Positions 31,735 to 40,423 of a stretch of DNA of 64,000 bases are shown here, one piece after another. This stretch comes from Actinomycetes bacterium (GTDB lineage Bacteria > Actinomycetota > Acidimicrobiia > Acidimicrobiales > RAAP-2), in NCBI GenBank assembly GCA_021791635.1, contig JAJYWF010000001.1, positions 1-64,000 of the forward strand, given 5' to 3'. The notes below the pieces were generated by a model. That model did not search any database and was not told where the DNA came from. It worked only from the letters and a program-made list of their open reading frames with translations. Positions within the stretch are counted from its first letter, which is position 1. Every line of letters begins with the position of its first letter. A program made the translations under genes and the position numbers.

Positions 31735-32574
31735 ATGCTCGTCGTCGTCCTGGCCCTCCTGAGCGCCGCCTGTTACGGAGTCGCCGCGGTGCTCCAGCAC
31801 CAAGCAACCGAGACCCAGCCGCCCGAGCTCTCGATGCGCCTGGGGCTCGTGGTCGAGCTGGTGCGCAATCCCCGGTGGCTGTTCGGCAACGTCGTCGACG
31901 TCGCCGGCTTCGCCTTCCAGCTCCTGGCCCTACGAGCGGGCCCGTTAACCTTGGTGGAGCCGCTGCTCGTCACCAGCCTGCTCTTTGCCTTCCCGGTGTC
32001 AGCCTGGCTCGGGCACCGTCGGGTATCGAGCTCAGAGACGCTCTCGGCGGCCGTCGTGGCCGGCGGCCTCAGTCTGTTCCTATGGATTGCCCGCCCGGTG
32101 CCAGGACACGTCGAAGCATCGACCGTCGCTCTCGTCACCATGACGGTGGTGGTCGTTGGGGTCGCCGGGACGTTGGCCCTCATCGCCTGGAAGGTGGCGC
32201 GGAGCGTCTCAGGCCTGCTCCTGGCGGCAGCGGCAGGCTTCGCCTTCGGCTACATGGCGTCAGCGGCGTCAATGTCATGGCAGGAGATCACTCACGGGGC
32301 CGTGTCGGCCTTGACCTCGTGGGCCCCCTACGGCCTCGTGGTGAGCGGGATCGCCGGCATACTGCTCACCCAGTCGGCGTTCCACTCTGGTCACCTCCGC
32401 CTCTCCCTCCCAATGATGACGGTCGTGCAGCCCGTCGTGGCCATCGTCATCGGCATCTTCGTGTTCGGGGAGCACATCGCCACCCGAGGCGCCTCCCCGG
32501 CCATCGAGATTCTCGGCCTGGCCGTCATGGTGGGTGGGGTGTTCGCACTGGCCCGACCCGAATTCCCCGAGTAG
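31735..32574 (+). CDS. DMT-superfamily (EamA-like) transporter
   Basis: 279 residues with nine or ten hydrophobic helices and no signal peptide. The N-terminal half (SAACYGVAAVLQHQA) and C-terminal half (TQSAFHSGHLRLSLPMMTVV, VGGVFALARP) follow the drug/metabolite transporter pattern, close to the multidrug-resistance-like DMT proteins common in actinobacteria. The substrate is unknown. It follows the methyltransferase by 25 bases and converges on the second TetR gene (6-base gap). Confidence 0.82.
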   Translation: MLVVVLALLSAACYGVAAVLQHQATETQPPELSMRLGLVVELVRNPRWLFGNVVDVAGFAFQLLALRAGPLTLVEPLLVTSLLFAFPVSAWLGHRRVSSSETLSAAVVAGGLSLFLWIARPVPGHVEASTVALVTMTVVVVGVAGTLALIAWKVARSVSGLLLAAAAGFAFGYMASAASMSWQEITHGAVSALTSWAPYGLVVSGIAGILLTQSAFHSGHLRLSLPMMTVVQPVVAIVIGIFVFGEHIATRGASPAIEILGLAVMVGGVFALARPEFPE

Positions 32575-32580
32575 CCGGTG

Positions 32581-33174
32581 TCAGCTCGATCCAGGTGGCA
32601 CGATCCCCGCCAGCAGCTCGGCCCTGACCAGGCGCGCTACCTGGTCGGGATCCTCGAGGTCCCATCGCCCTGGTGATGCGATGTAGGAAAGGACCATTCG
32701 CGCCAGGAAGTCGGCTGCCAGCTCGACGTCGGTTCCCGGTGCCAGCTCGTGACGCATGAGATAGGGGACGAGGACCGCGGCAATAAGCTGCTGGGTGCCG
32801 GTGCTCTCCACCGTGAGGGTTGGGAGGAGCATGTCGGGCTCGGTCTGAAGGATCCGCTGGAGCACCTCGTGCTCGCGAATGGAGCGATGGGCGAAGGCCA
32901 GCCCACGCTCCATCACCTCTTCGAGCGAATCACACGCCTGCACCTCCTGGTACAGGCGTCCGAAGAACCGGGCGTACTCCCACGCCACGACGGCATTCAC
33001 CAGTTCGGACCGGCCCCCGGGAAAATAACGGTAGATCGTGGCCCTCGAGAGACCGGCCTGGCGGGCGGCGTCTTCGACCGTCGTCTTCGACAGGCCCCAG
33101 CGGGCCACGCAGTCGTAGGTAGCCTGGAGGATGCGCTCGCGGACTTCGGCGGCGTGCTGATCGACGGGCGTCAC
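32581..33174 (-). CDS. TetR-family transcriptional regulator coupled to dapB
   Basis: 197 residues from the GTG that overlaps the dapB stop (GTGA); the large frame upstream is antiphase to dapB. The helix-turn-helix is TTVEDAARQAGLSRATIYRY (then FPGG), followed by a helical ligand domain (to ELLAGIVPPG). It is clearly a paralogue of the TetR regulator at 29901-30839 (same FPGG turn, ARFF, and a similar SYxxxP segment near the end) but lacks the long tail. As the last gene after dapB it has no promoter of its own that I can see. Its targets are unknown; the adjacent DMT transporter is a candidate. Confidence 0.88.
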   Translation of the reverse strand: MTPVDQHAAEVRERILQATYDCVARWGLSKTTVEDAARQAGLSRATIYRYFPGGRSELVNAVVAWEYARFFGRLYQEVQACDSLEEVMERGLAFAHRSIREHEVLQRILQTEPDMLLPTLTVESTGTQQLIAAVLVPYLMRHELAPGTDVELAADFLARMVLSYIASPGRWDLEDPDQVARLVRAELLAGIVPPGSS

Positions 33175-33980
33175 AGCTCCAAGAATGGTTCGAGTCCCAC
33201 GGTGAGGCCCGGTCGCTCGGGCACCTTGCGCACCGCCATCAGCACGCCGGGCATGAACGAGGTTCGATCGTAGGAGTCGTGCCGGATGGTGAGGCTCTGG
33301 CCCAGCGCCCCGAACAACACCTCTTCGTGTGCCACCAACCCCTTCAGCCTCACCGAATGGATTCGGATGCCATCTGACCCTTCGGCACCCCGTGCGCCGG
33401 CCAGCACCTGCTGGGTCGTGGGGTCCGGCGTGAAGGGTCCCGCTCCCGATCGGCGCCGGGACTCGGCAATCCGTTGGGCGGTCTGTAGGGACGTTCCCGA
33501 AGGGGCGTCGCGCTTGTTCTCGTGGTGCAGCTCGACGATCTCCACCCCGTCCATGAACGGAGCTGCCATCTCGCAGAAACGCATCAACAGCACCGCGCCG
33601 ATGGCAAAGTTCGACGCCACCACCGCATTGGCTCGCACTCCATCGAAGTCCTGCTTGAGCGACGTCAGATCCTCTCCGACCAATCCCGTCGTGCCCACTA
33701 CGGCGTGGATCCCGTGGGCCGCGCACCACGGCAAGGTCCGGCGGGCGGCGTCGGCCACCGTGAAGTCGACGATGACCTCCACTCGGGCCTCGAGAAGTGA
33801 ATCGAGTGTGCTGGCCACCACCATCTCCGACGAACCACGAGCAACCAGGTCCCGTACACTCACCCCGGCGGCCTGCGGGTCGACGGCCGCCCCCAAGACC
33901 AGGTCACCAGCGGCGTCGACGGCACGGCACACCTCACGGCCCATCCGCCCCCCAGCACCGATCACCCCCACCCGAAGCAT
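33171..33980 (-). CDS. dapB: 4-hydroxy-tetrahydrodipicolinate reductase
   Basis: 269 residues from the ATG at 33980, 10 bases after the M16 peptidase stop; the frame open upstream overlaps that gene. The nucleotide-binding loop is GAGGRMG (8-14). The catalytic motif LHHENKRDAPSGTS carries the general acid His and Lys (H152/H153, K156). It reduces the DapA product with NAD(P)H. Its stop overlaps the TetR gene. The order pnp-M16-dapB is conserved in actinobacteria. Confidence 0.96.
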   Translation of the reverse strand: MLRVGVIGAGGRMGREVCRAVDAAGDLVLGAAVDPQAAGVSVRDLVARGSSEMVVASTLDSLLEARVEVIVDFTVADAARRTLPWCAAHGIHAVVGTTGLVGEDLTSLKQDFDGVRANAVVASNFAIGAVLLMRFCEMAAPFMDGVEIVELHHENKRDAPSGTSLQTAQRIAESRRRSGAGPFTPDPTTQQVLAGARGAEGSDGIRIHSVRLKGLVAHEEVLFGALGQSLTIRHDSYDRTSFMPGVLMAVRKVPERPGLTVGLEPFLEL

Positions 33981-33990
33981 CGACAGAACC

Positions 33991-35310
33991 CTACCGGGAG
34001 ACGCTCGTCCGCTCGCTGCCGGCCCTTCCGGCCCAAGGACCCAGGATCCCATAGTCGATGGAAGCGGGATCCACGGGTCCTACCACCGAGAGGGTCCGGG
34101 GACTCTCCGCCAGCTCGGCCGCGCTCTGCTGCACCTCGGCCGGACCTACGTCCTCGAATCGGGCCAGGAGATCCGCCATGGATCGCACCTCTCCGTGAAG
34201 GAGCAGTGACGATCCAAGCCAGCTCATGCGGGATCCGGAGTCCTCCACGGACAGGAGCATGTCGGCCCGGATGTTGCTCTTCGCCACCTGCAGCTCCCGG
34301 TCGGTGACGCCGTGGTCGGCCAGCCGCTCCACCGCCCCCTCGGTGATCCGCAGCACCTCGTCGAAGTGCTCCACGGACGTGCCGGCCATGACGCAGAGCA
34401 GACCCGTCTCTTCGTAGGAGACCCGCTCCGACCAGATGGAGTAGGCCAAGCCTCGCTCCTCCCGGACCTCCCGGAAGAGCCGGCTGGACAATCCACCACC
34501 CAGGACATGGTTCAAAAGGGCGAAGGCCCACCTCCGCTCGTCATGCCGTGATGGCGCCCGGCAGCCCAAGACCATATGGACCTGCTCAGTATCACGTTCG
34601 AGGGCCGTGAGGGGCTCCGGCATTGCAGTCGGCGGCCGGCGGGTCGGCGCACCACCTCCTGAGGGGCCACGGAAGCGGTCCTCCAGGGACCGGGCCACCA
34701 CTTCGTGCTCGCAATCACCGGCCACCGACACGACGATGTTCCCCGGTCGGTAGTGCTGCTCGAAGAACTTCCTCACATCTCCAGCGGCAATGGCCTTGAC
34801 GCTTTCGGCCGTTCCCAGCGTGTCCCTTCCGAGGCCGTGCTCTGGAAAGAGCGCGGCATTCCATCGCTCTGCGGCTTGGTCCGCTGGCTCGTCGGAGTGC
34901 ATGAGGATCTCGTCGAGGATCACCATCCGCTCGGCTGTGACGTCGTGGGGGCTGAGGGCTGGCTGCCACATGATGTCGCTCAATATGTCCAAGCCCAGCG
35001 GAAGGTCCTGGGCCAGCAGCCGGATGTGGAAGTTCGTGTACTCCTTCGTGGTGAAGGCGTTGCAGTCCCCACCTACCTCATCCAGGGACTCGGCAATGGA
35101 AGCCGCCGTGCGCTCGTCAGTCCCTTTGAACAGCAGGTGCTCGAGAAAGTGCGACGCGCCAGCCATCTCTGCGGGTTCGTCACGCGATCCCGTCCCCACC
35201 CAGAATCCGAGTGACACCGAGCTCACACCCGGCATCGTCTCGCTGACGAGACGCAGTCCGCACGCAAGCTCCTCGGTGTGCACCTCGGTAAGCCCACTCC
35301 GAGGGGTCAA
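33991..35310 (-). CDS. M16-family zinc peptidase (PepR / mitochondrial-processing-peptidase-like)
   Basis: 439 residues, TTG start in a TTGA overlap with the pnp stop. The inverted zinc motif H54-x2-E57-H58 (HFLEHLLFKGT) and a downstream Glu (in AERMVILDEI) are intact, so it should be active. The C-terminal domain has the R/Y pair region (GGGLSSRLFREVREERGLAYS). The partner of pnp in many bacteria; substrates are unknown. Single-chain M16B enzymes act as homodimers or with an inactive partner. Confidence 0.93.
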   Translation of the reverse strand: MTPRSGLTEVHTEELACGLRLVSETMPGVSSVSLGFWVGTGSRDEPAEMAGASHFLEHLLFKGTDERTAASIAESLDEVGGDCNAFTTKEYTNFHIRLLAQDLPLGLDILSDIMWQPALSPHDVTAERMVILDEILMHSDEPADQAAERWNAALFPEHGLGRDTLGTAESVKAIAAGDVRKFFEQHYRPGNIVVSVAGDCEHEVVARSLEDRFRGPSGGGAPTRRPPTAMPEPLTALERDTEQVHMVLGCRAPSRHDERRWAFALLNHVLGGGLSSRLFREVREERGLAYSIWSERVSYEETGLLCVMAGTSVEHFDEVLRITEGAVERLADHGVTDRELQVAKSNIRADMLLSVEDSGSRMSWLGSSLLLHGEVRSMADLLARFEDVGPAEVQQSAAELAESPRTLSVVGPVDPASIDYGILGPWAGRAGSERTSVSR

Positions 35311-37784
35311 CGGCGGCGCGATCGGTTCCGCGATCTCCGTCGGTCACCGTCGTCAGCGGAACGCCCGCCGTCGTCGGGCCGGCCTGCCGACGCTGGCCCC
35401 AGATCACCCAGCTCGGCCACCAACTCGGCCTCGAAAGCCTCCTCGAAGGACGCCACCGCTGAGCTCGCGCTTGATCCACTCGACTGCGGGCCTGGACCTG
35501 CGCCATGCCCTCCGTCAGACCCTCTGCCCGGTCGGTCGCGGTCCCGCTGGCGCTCACGTCCCGGGCCACCGCTCGAGCCGTCTCCTCCCCCTGGAGGCGC
35601 TGACGCCAGCGACAGGGACACCTTGCCCTGAGGATCGATGTCGTCCACCCGCACTTCGACGGACTCTCCAAGAGTCAGGACGTCTTCGACTTGGTTCACC
35701 CTCTTCCCGCCCGCTAGGGACGAGAGCTTGGAGATGTGAAGGAGACCATCGCGTCCGGGGAGGACGTTGACGAACGCGCCGAACTTCGTGAGGTTCACTA
35801 CCCGTCCCTGGTACACGGCACCGACGTCGGCAGTCGGCGGGTCGAGGATCAACGAGATTCGCCGGCGGGCCTCTTCCACGGCGTTGGAGTCCTTCGCGCC
35901 AATCGTCACGGTCCCGACCATGCCATCGTCGTCGACGGCGATGTCAGCACCCGTTTCCTGCTGGAGGGTGTTGATCACCTTGCCCTTGGGACCGATCACC
36001 TCGCCAATCTTGTCGATAGGAATCTCCATCGAGACGATCTTCGGCGCGGTAGCCGCCACCTCTGCACGGGGTTCGGCGATAGCACCCCGCATCACGTCGA
36101 GGATCTTCAAGCGGGCTTCTTTGGCCTGGAGAAGTGCACGACTCAGCACCTCGGCGGGCAACCCGTCGATCTTCGTGTCGAGCTGTAGAGCGGTCACGGC
36201 ATCCGCCGTACCGGCCACCTTGAAGTCCATGTCGCCGAACGCGTCCTCGGCTCCGAGGATGTCGGTGAGGGTGACGTACTCTCCGCCTTCGTACACCAGG
36301 CCCATGGCGATCCCGGCCACTGGGGCCTTGATCGGTACGCCGGCGGCCATGAGCGAGAGCGTCGAGCCGCAGACCGACGCCATCGAGGTCGATCCGTTGG
36401 ACGCCAGGACATCGGACACCACTCGCAATGCGTATGGGAACTCCTCCTGGCTGGGCACCACCGGAAGCAGCGCCCGCTCGGCCAGCAAGCCGTGCCCGAT
36501 CTCCCGGCGCTTTGGACCTCTCATGAAGCCGGTTTCTCCGGTGGAGAACGGCGGGAAGTTGTAGTGGTGCATGTAGCGCTTGGAGTCGTCAGGACTGATC
36601 GTGTCCAGCATCTGGTCCATCCGGGGCATACCCAACGTCGTCACGTTCAGCACCTGGGTCTCGCCGCGCTCGAAGAGAGCGGATCCGTGAGCCGTAGGAA
36701 TGAGGTCCACCTCGGCCGAGAGGGGTCGGATGTCGGTCGTGCCCCGGCCGTCGATCCGGATGCCCTCCGAGATGATGCGAGCGCGCACGATCTTCTTCGT
36801 GAGCGAGCGCAACGCGGCCTTGATCTCGCCAGCCCGGTCGGGAAACTCATCGGCCAGATCGGCCATCACCGCCGCCGTGACCTCCGCTGTCATCCGCCCT
36901 CGTTCAGCCTTGTCGGCGATGGCGTTTACCTGGGCCAGCCGATCAGAAGCAGTCGCTTCGACCCTGCTCCACACGTCGTCTTCGTAGTCCGAGAAGGTAT
37001 TGAAGACGATGGGCTCGATCTCTCCTTTGCGGCGCACGACTTCGGCAACCAGCTCCCGCTGGAGGTTGATCGACTCCCGGATCCACGTCTTGGCGGCCTC
37101 CAACCCTTGAGTCAGGACCTCTTCGGTGACCTTCGGGGCACCGGCGCCGTAGTACTGCCAGGAGCGCTCCGTCCCGCCAGCTTCCACCATCATGATGGCA
37201 ATCTCTGAGTCGGGATCGTCGCCGAGCGAGCGCCCGGCCACGACCAGCTCGAACGTTGAATCGTCACCTTCCTGGTAGGTGGGATGCGGCAGCCAGGTGC
37301 CATCGACGCTGTACGCGATGCGGACCGCTCCTATTGGGCCTTCGAACGGGATCCCCGAAAGCATCAAGGCGGCAGACGCTGCGTTGATAGCCAGCACGTC
37401 GTGGGGGTTCTCCTGGTCAGCACCGAAGATCGTCCCGACTACGTGGACCTCATTCCGGAACCCCTTGGGGAACGACGGCCGCAGAGGCCGGTCGATGAGG
37501 CGGCACGTCAGGATTGCCTGATCTGATGCTTTCCCTTCGCGTCGAAAGAACGACCCAGGGATCTTCCCGGCGGCATATGCCCGTTCTTCGATGTCGACGG
37601 TGAGGGGAAAGAAGTCGGCCCCCTCCCGAACCGACCGGGACGCGGTCGCCGTCGCCAGGAGAACGGTATCGCCGATTCGCGCCAACACGGCTCCATCGGC
37701 CAACTTCGCCAGCTTCCCGGTCTCGAACGTGAGGGTACGGTCGGTGCCACTGATGGGCGCCGACACGGTAATGGCGTCAGCCAT
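35307..37784 (-). CDS. pnp: Polyribonucleotide nucleotidyltransferase (PNPase)
   Basis: 825 residues from the ATG at 37784, chosen because AAGGAG lies 8 bases upstream; an ATG five codons earlier lacks a site. Two RNase PH domains, a helical middle domain, KH (EIPIDKIGEVIGPKGKVINT) and S1 (GAVYQGRVVNLTKFGAFVNV) follow in normal order. A Gly/Arg/Asp-rich tail of about 90 residues ends in RSRNRSRRR, longer than usual and possibly RNA-binding. It degrades RNA 3' to 5' using phosphate. It follows rpsO after 200 bases and is coupled to the M16 peptidase. Confidence 0.97.
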   Translation of the reverse strand: MADAITVSAPISGTDRTLTFETGKLAKLADGAVLARIGDTVLLATATASRSVREGADFFPLTVDIEERAYAAGKIPGSFFRREGKASDQAILTCRLIDRPLRPSFPKGFRNEVHVVGTIFGADQENPHDVLAINAASAALMLSGIPFEGPIGAVRIAYSVDGTWLPHPTYQEGDDSTFELVVAGRSLGDDPDSEIAIMMVEAGGTERSWQYYGAGAPKVTEEVLTQGLEAAKTWIRESINLQRELVAEVVRRKGEIEPIVFNTFSDYEDDVWSRVEATASDRLAQVNAIADKAERGRMTAEVTAAVMADLADEFPDRAGEIKAALRSLTKKIVRARIISEGIRIDGRGTTDIRPLSAEVDLIPTAHGSALFERGETQVLNVTTLGMPRMDQMLDTISPDDSKRYMHHYNFPPFSTGETGFMRGPKRREIGHGLLAERALLPVVPSQEEFPYALRVVSDVLASNGSTSMASVCGSTLSLMAAGVPIKAPVAGIAMGLVYEGGEYVTLTDILGAEDAFGDMDFKVAGTADAVTALQLDTKIDGLPAEVLSRALLQAKEARLKILDVMRGAIAEPRAEVAATAPKIVSMEIPIDKIGEVIGPKGKVINTLQQETGADIAVDDDGMVGTVTIGAKDSNAVEEARRRISLILDPPTADVGAVYQGRVVNLTKFGAFVNVLPGRDGLLHISKLSSLAGGKRVNQVEDVLTLGESVEVRVDDIDPQGKVSLSLASAPPGGGDGSSGGPGRERQRDRDRPGRGSDGGHGAGPGPQSSGSSASSAVASFEEAFEAELVAELGDLGPASAGRPDDGGRSADDGDRRRSRNRSRRR

Positions 37785-37942
37785 GGTGCTCCTTCTCATT
37801 CAGGGGCACTCCACGGCCGGTTCCCAGTGGTCGACCACCTTCCTCCGCAGTCGATCTCGTCCCCGGTGGGAACGACATGGTGAAGGTAATCGGCGACTGG
37901 CAGCCGACGTCTCGGATTGCCCGCCCTTTTTTTCTATTCGAA

Positions 37943-37964
37943 CGCCCGACCGAGAGGCCGGGCG
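37943..37964. promoter_or_regulatory. Hairpin in the rpsO-pnp intergenic region
   Basis: CGCCCG (37943-37948) pairs with CGGGCG (37959-37964), with two further inner CC/GG pairs across a mismatch. On the leftward transcript it follows the rpsO stop by about 20 bases and is followed by an A-run, not a U-run, so it is not an intrinsic terminator. By analogy with the rpsO-pnp region of E. coli it may be a processing site; inference. The rest of the 200-base gap (37785-37984) shows only the pnp ribosome site. Confidence 0.4.
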
Positions 37965-37984
37965 CAGAAGTCCATCATGGTCAT

Positions 37985-38242
37985 CTAGTGGCGGATACCC
38001 AGGCGGGAAGTAATGCCTCGGTACCTTTCAACGTCGTTGTGCCTCACATAGTCGAGGAGCCGCCGGCGCCGGCCGATGAGCTTCATGAGTCCCCGGCGGG
38101 TGTGGTGATCGCCCTTGTGCACCTTCAAGTGCTCGGTCAAGTGCGAGATCCGCTCCGTCAGCAAGGCGATCTGAACCTCGGGCGAGCCGGTGTCGGTCTC
38201 GTGGAGGCGATGATCGGCGATGGTGGCCTGTTTGTCGGGCAT
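37985..38242 (-). CDS. rpsO: 30S ribosomal protein S15
   Basis: 85 residues from the ATG at 38242; a longer frame upstream adds sequence with no family match. S15 motifs are [32 protein letters not shown] (residues about 36-51), then [11 protein letters not shown]. It binds 16S rRNA helices in the platform. It is followed by pnp, the usual order. An extended -10 promoter at 38371-38379 gives a leader of about 120 bases, room for autoregulatory structure. Confidence 0.98.
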   Translation of the reverse strand: MPDKQATIADHRLHETDTGSPEVQIALLTERISHLTEHLKVHKGDHHTRRGLMKLIGRRRRLLDYVRHNDVERYRGITSRLGIRH

Positions 38243-38370
38243 ATGTGCGGTGACCTCGGAAGCTGACGATGGGGCAGGCGTCGGGCGCAAGCTTCCTGCG
38301 AGCGCCGAGGGAACGTCGGACTTCCGGTGAAAGCGTAGACGTCGGCTGCCAACCCGATATGAACGGCTCT

Positions 38371-38379
38371 ATCCTAGCA
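38371..38379 (-). promoter_or_regulatory. Extended -10 promoter for rpsO-pnp
   Basis: On the minus strand TGC-TAGGAT (38379-38371) is an extended -10 element (TGnTAnnnT). No good -35 is visible. The predicted start near 38364 lies about 120 bases before rpsO. It lies just downstream of the hairpin that may end the ribF transcript. Confidence 0.45.
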
Positions 38380-38387
38380 GGTCGTGA

Positions 38388-38421
38388 GGGCCCATGCCTG
38401 ACTTCGGCGGCATCGGGGCCC
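38388..38421 (-). terminator. Hairpin downstream of ribF
   Basis: GGGCCC-ATGCC pairs with GGCAT-C-GGGCCC (38388-38398 with 38409-38421), an 11-bp stem with a one-base bulge and about a 10-base loop. It follows the ribF stop by 20 bases on the leftward strand. No T-run, so a U-poor terminator or stability hairpin. Confidence 0.45.
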
Positions 38422-38440
38422 AGAACGGGGATGGCCTAGC

Positions 38441-39418
38441 TCAAGTGGTCTGAGCCCACCGCCGCCCTTCGGGCCCGGATAGCACCTCGCGGGTGCGTTC
38501 CACGTCGCGTGCCATCTGGTCCACCAGGTCTTCGGCTCGCTCGAACCGGCGTTCGTCGCGCAGCCGTTCCACGAACGATACCCGGGCCTCTTCGCCGTAC
38601 AGGTCCCCCTCGAAGTCCAAGAGGTACGCCTCCACCAGCTCGGAGGCGTGACCGTCCTCGGGTGGGTAGAAGGTCGGTCTGCGGCCGACCGAGATCGCCG
38701 CCGCACCAGTAGCTCCGTCGGGGTGCGTGTACCACCCGGCGAAGATCCCGATGCCCGGAAGGACCATGCGCTCGGGGACATCGACGTTGGCCGTGGGATA
38801 ACCGAGCTCGCGGCCACCGCGGCCGTCACCGCGCACCACACGACCCCGCACCTGGTGGGGCCGCCCGAGGAGCTCTCCGGCACCGACCACGTCACCGGCG
38901 GAGAGCAGGGCCCGGATCCTCGTCGACGACACGATGGCCCCGTCTTCCCCGGTCAGCTTGACGTCGTCTACGTCGAACCCGTGGTGCTCTCCCAACCGAC
39001 GTAGCAGGGCCACGTTCCCACGGCGATTGTGCCCGAAGTGGAAGTCTTCTCCTACGACCACGACTCGAGCTCCCAGGGTCTCCACCAGGACCGCCGACAC
39101 GAACTCCTCGGCCGGCTCTTCGGCGCGATCGGCATCGAAGGGAACGACCATCGTGACGTCCACCTCGCATTCAGCGAGCAGTTCCAGCTTCTGCGTGAGG
39201 TCGGTAAGCAGCTTCGGAGCCGACTCGGGGCGGATCACGCTGGCCGGATGCCGATCGAACGTCACCACCACGCTTTCGAGCCCGAGGCGACGCGAATGGC
39301 TCCTGATCCGCTCCAACAGCTTACGGTGGCCGATGTGGACCCCATCGTACGCTCCGATCGTCACGGCGGTTCCCCCCGGCGGCCGCTGAAAATCGTTCGG
39401 TCCGACGACCTCCATCAA
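38441..39418 (-). CDS. ribF: Bifunctional riboflavin kinase / FAD synthetase
   Basis: 325 residues. The N-terminal FMN adenylyltransferase domain has the nucleotidyltransferase motif GAYDGVHIGH and the later ISSTRIR-like VSSTRIR. The C-terminal flavokinase domain has GYPTANVDV. Together they make FMN and FAD from riboflavin. It closes the rimP-nusA-ylxR-infB-rbfA-truB-ribF group, 84 bases after truB, a position seen widely. Length is typical. Confidence 0.96.
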   Translation of the reverse strand: MMEVVGPNDFQRPPGGTAVTIGAYDGVHIGHRKLLERIRSHSRRLGLESVVVTFDRHPASVIRPESAPKLLTDLTQKLELLAECEVDVTMVVPFDADRAEEPAEEFVSAVLVETLGARVVVVGEDFHFGHNRRGNVALLRRLGEHHGFDVDDVKLTGEDGAIVSSTRIRALLSAGDVVGAGELLGRPHQVRGRVVRGDGRGGRELGYPTANVDVPERMVLPGIGIFAGWYTHPDGATGAAAISVGRRPTFYPPEDGHASELVEAYLLDFEGDLYGEEARVSFVERLRDERRFERAEDLVDQMARDVERTREVLSGPEGRRWAQTT

Positions 39419-39502
39419 CCTTGTCCCATGACTCTGCCGGGATCGACGGTCGCAGTGCTCACCGAGGGGAGATTAGACGCCGATCACCGGGCGCCTCGCA
39501 CG

Positions 39503-40423
39503 TCACCGGGCGGCCAGCACCACGGACGGTCGGATACGGTCACTCTCCGTGCCTTCGTAAACGGCGAGAAGGTGCTCCTCGTGGTCCAAGAGAGCCCACG
39601 GCCCGCTGCCGACGACTCCGAGGGGTACCCGATCCAGCGGCAGTCCCCTTGCCACCATGTCGCCGATCTCGGCTGAGACCTCGACGGCCTCGAGATGACC
39701 GAGCGCATCGCGGGGTGAGACCACCGAGCTGGCGTCGATGGATGTCACAGGTCGAGCTTCGGCCAGGGTGAACGATCCGATGGCCGTGCGGCGTAGCTTG
39801 CGCAGGTGCGCTCCCCCACCGAGCGCGGCCCCGAGATCTGCGGCCAAGACCCGGACGTACGTACCGGCGGAGCAAGTCACTTCGATTCGCACCACGCCCG
39901 GCTCGTCACCGGGCTCGACGTCGAACTGTTGCACCGTCACCTGTCGAGCCACCCGATCGACCTCGATCCCCTGGCGCGCCAGCGTGTGGAGTCGACGCCC
40001 GCCGACTTTGAGTGCCGACACCATCGGCGGCACCTGTTCGATCTGCCCCGTGAACAATCGCGCCGCATATTGCACTTGTTCGCACGTAACACTGCTCATA
40101 TCCCAGGTGCCGACAACGTCTCCAGAGTCGTCCAGGGTCGTCGTCGCAACTCCCAGGACAACTTCGGCTGAATAGGTCTTTTCGAGCGGCGTCAGGAACC
40201 GCAGCAGGCGGGTGGTCTTGCCGACGCCGACGAGCAGTACCCCGGTGGCGTCGGGATCCAGGGTCCCGGCGTGCCCGACCCGCCGCGTGCCGAACGCCCT
40301 CCGGAGTCGGGCCACCACGTCGTGAGACGTCCATCCCGCATCTTTGTCCACCACCACTAGTCCTGTGATCGCCGCGCTGATCTCCCCGCTACGTCCTTCT
40401 ACGTGGCCGGCGGAGCTACTCAC
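39503..40423 (-). CDS. truB: tRNA pseudouridine(55) synthase
   Basis: 306 residues, GTG start overlapping the rbfA stop (GTGA). The catalytic aspartate lies in GHAGTLDPDATGVL; KTYSAEVVLG and SAGTYVRVLAADLG are further TruB motifs, with a C-terminal PUA-like region. It isomerises U55 in the T-loop of tRNAs. Typical length and standard position after rbfA. Confidence 0.96.
   Translation of the reverse strand: MSSSAGHVEGRSGEISAAITGLVVVDKDAGWTSHDVVARLRRAFGTRRVGHAGTLDPDATGVLLVGVGKTTRLLRFLTPLEKTYSAEVVLGVATTTLDDSGDVVGTWDMSSVTCEQVQYAARLFTGQIEQVPPMVSALKVGGRRLHTLARQGIEVDRVARQVTVQQFDVEPGDEPGVVRIEVTCSAGTYVRVLAADLGAALGGGAHLRKLRRTAIGSFTLAEARPVTSIDASSVVSPRDALGHLEAVEVSAEIGDMVARGLPLDRVPLGVVGSGPWALLDHEEHLLAVYEGTESDRIRPSVVLAAR

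Noticed and set aside
33175-33729. N-terminal extension of the second TetR protein
   Set aside because: Shadow of dapB; the TetR domain starts right after the GTG at 33174.
37943-37964. Intrinsic terminator after rpsO
   Set aside because: On the leftward transcript the hairpin is followed by an A-run; the T-run lies on the plus strand ahead of the stem, where no gene reads.
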